From Staphylococcus petrasii (GTDB lineage: Bacteria > Bacillota > Bacilli > Staphylococcales > Staphylococcaceae), in contig NZ_PPRC01000026.1 in NCBI RefSeq assembly GCF_002902565.1, positions 1 through 50,383 on the forward strand: DNA of 50,383 nt, in the 5' to 3' direction. How positions within the stretch are numbered: the stretch's first letter is position 1; each line of letters opens with the position of its first letter. A program made the translations under genes and the position numbers. Below are positions 50,156-50,383 of the stretch, piece after piece. The notes below the pieces were generated by a model. It was given only the letters and a program-made list of their open reading frames with translations. It was not told the DNA's origin and did not search any database.

Positions 50156-50293
50156 TTAATCTAATGTGTCTTGAACGTCTTGTTTTGTTTGTTCTAGATC
50201 ATCAGTTTTTTCTTCTTTTTGGTCTTTTAATTTTTCTTCAGCTTCTTTTGCTTTTTCAGCTGCTGATTTTTTAGCATCTTCGTTTGTCATCAT
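50156..50293 (-). CDS. 45-residue charged coiled-coil small protein
   Basis: The minus strand encodes MMTNEDAKKSAAEKAKEAEE and continues Lys/Glu/Asp-rich to end DVQDTLD, 45 residues. It is predicted to be a single soluble helix or coiled coil, reminiscent of short stress proteins of the CsbD type, but too short to assign. AAGGAG lies 6 bases before the first ATG and 9 before the second; the start could be either. A terminator follows. The upstream DNA to the window end is too short to judge its promoter. Confidence 0.65.
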   Translation of the reverse strand: MMTNEDAKKSAAEKAKEAEEKLKDQKEEKTDDLEQTKQDVQDTLD

Positions 50294-50383
50294 ACAACAC
50301 TCCTTGTTGAATAATTGTTACATCTATAGTTTACCCATAAAAGAGTAGGATAAACTTATATAGGTCCAGAGAAGTATTTTATT

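Overview
This is chromosomal DNA of a coagulase-negative-type Staphylococcus. It is AT-rich, and nearly every gene has a staphylococcal counterpart in the same order: the HtrA-like protease with the K+ transporter KtrD, LplA1, ComK, the menaquinone genes, the bifunctional autolysin Atl, LcpB with FmtA, QoxABCD, FolD, and the pur operon followed by an YkoEDC-type transporter. From what I recall of S. aureus, three things differ: the sspABC protease operon is absent between menB and the aminotransferase gene, a nucleoside hydrolase gene lies between fmtA and qoxD, and a flavohemoglobin gene lies next to folD. I cannot name the species from sequence alone.

Layout. 1-5.2 kb: a structured RNA candidate, then htrA-like and ktrD, then a cytosolic 5'-nucleotidase-like gene. 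5.2-9.3 kb: small membrane and hypothetical genes, lplA1, two tRNAs (Asn, Ser) beside what looks like the scar of an integrated element, comK, an IDEAL-domain gene, a 32-residue ORF and a TM2 protein. 9.4-15.9 kb: an acetyltransferase gene, then menA divergent from a tightly overlapping menF-menD-menH-menB operon. 15.9-18.8 kb: an aminotransferase, a membrane acyltransferase and a divergent MarR-type regulator. 18.9-27.4 kb: cell-envelope block with atl, a GNAT gene, lcpB-DUF2538 and fmtA. 27.4-34.6 kb: nucleoside hydrolase, the quinol oxidase operon qoxABCD, a small secreted Ig-like protein and hmp. 34.6-47 kb: folD, then the eleven-gene purine operon purEKCSQLFMNHD. 47-50.4 kb: ykoE-ykoD-ykoC under a TPP riboswitch, and a small charged protein.

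The genes work together in clear ways. MenFDHBA makes menaquinone, the electron donor to Qox. FolD supplies the 10-formyl-THF used by PurN and PurH. Atl, LcpB and FmtA all act on peptidoglycan or teichoic acids. TPP senses thiamine status and controls an ECF-type importer next to the purine operon, whose intermediate AIR is also the thiamine pyrimidine precursor.

Most of the window is ordinary core genome. I found no undescribed defence or mobile system. The best leads are non-coding: a multi-branched RNA candidate upstream of htrA/ktrD (36-156), mutually exclusive pairings upstream of the aminotransferase gene (17086-17171), an operator shared by the MarR gene and the acyltransferase gene (18269-18291), and integrase-arm-like repeats beside tRNA-Ser (7261-7320).
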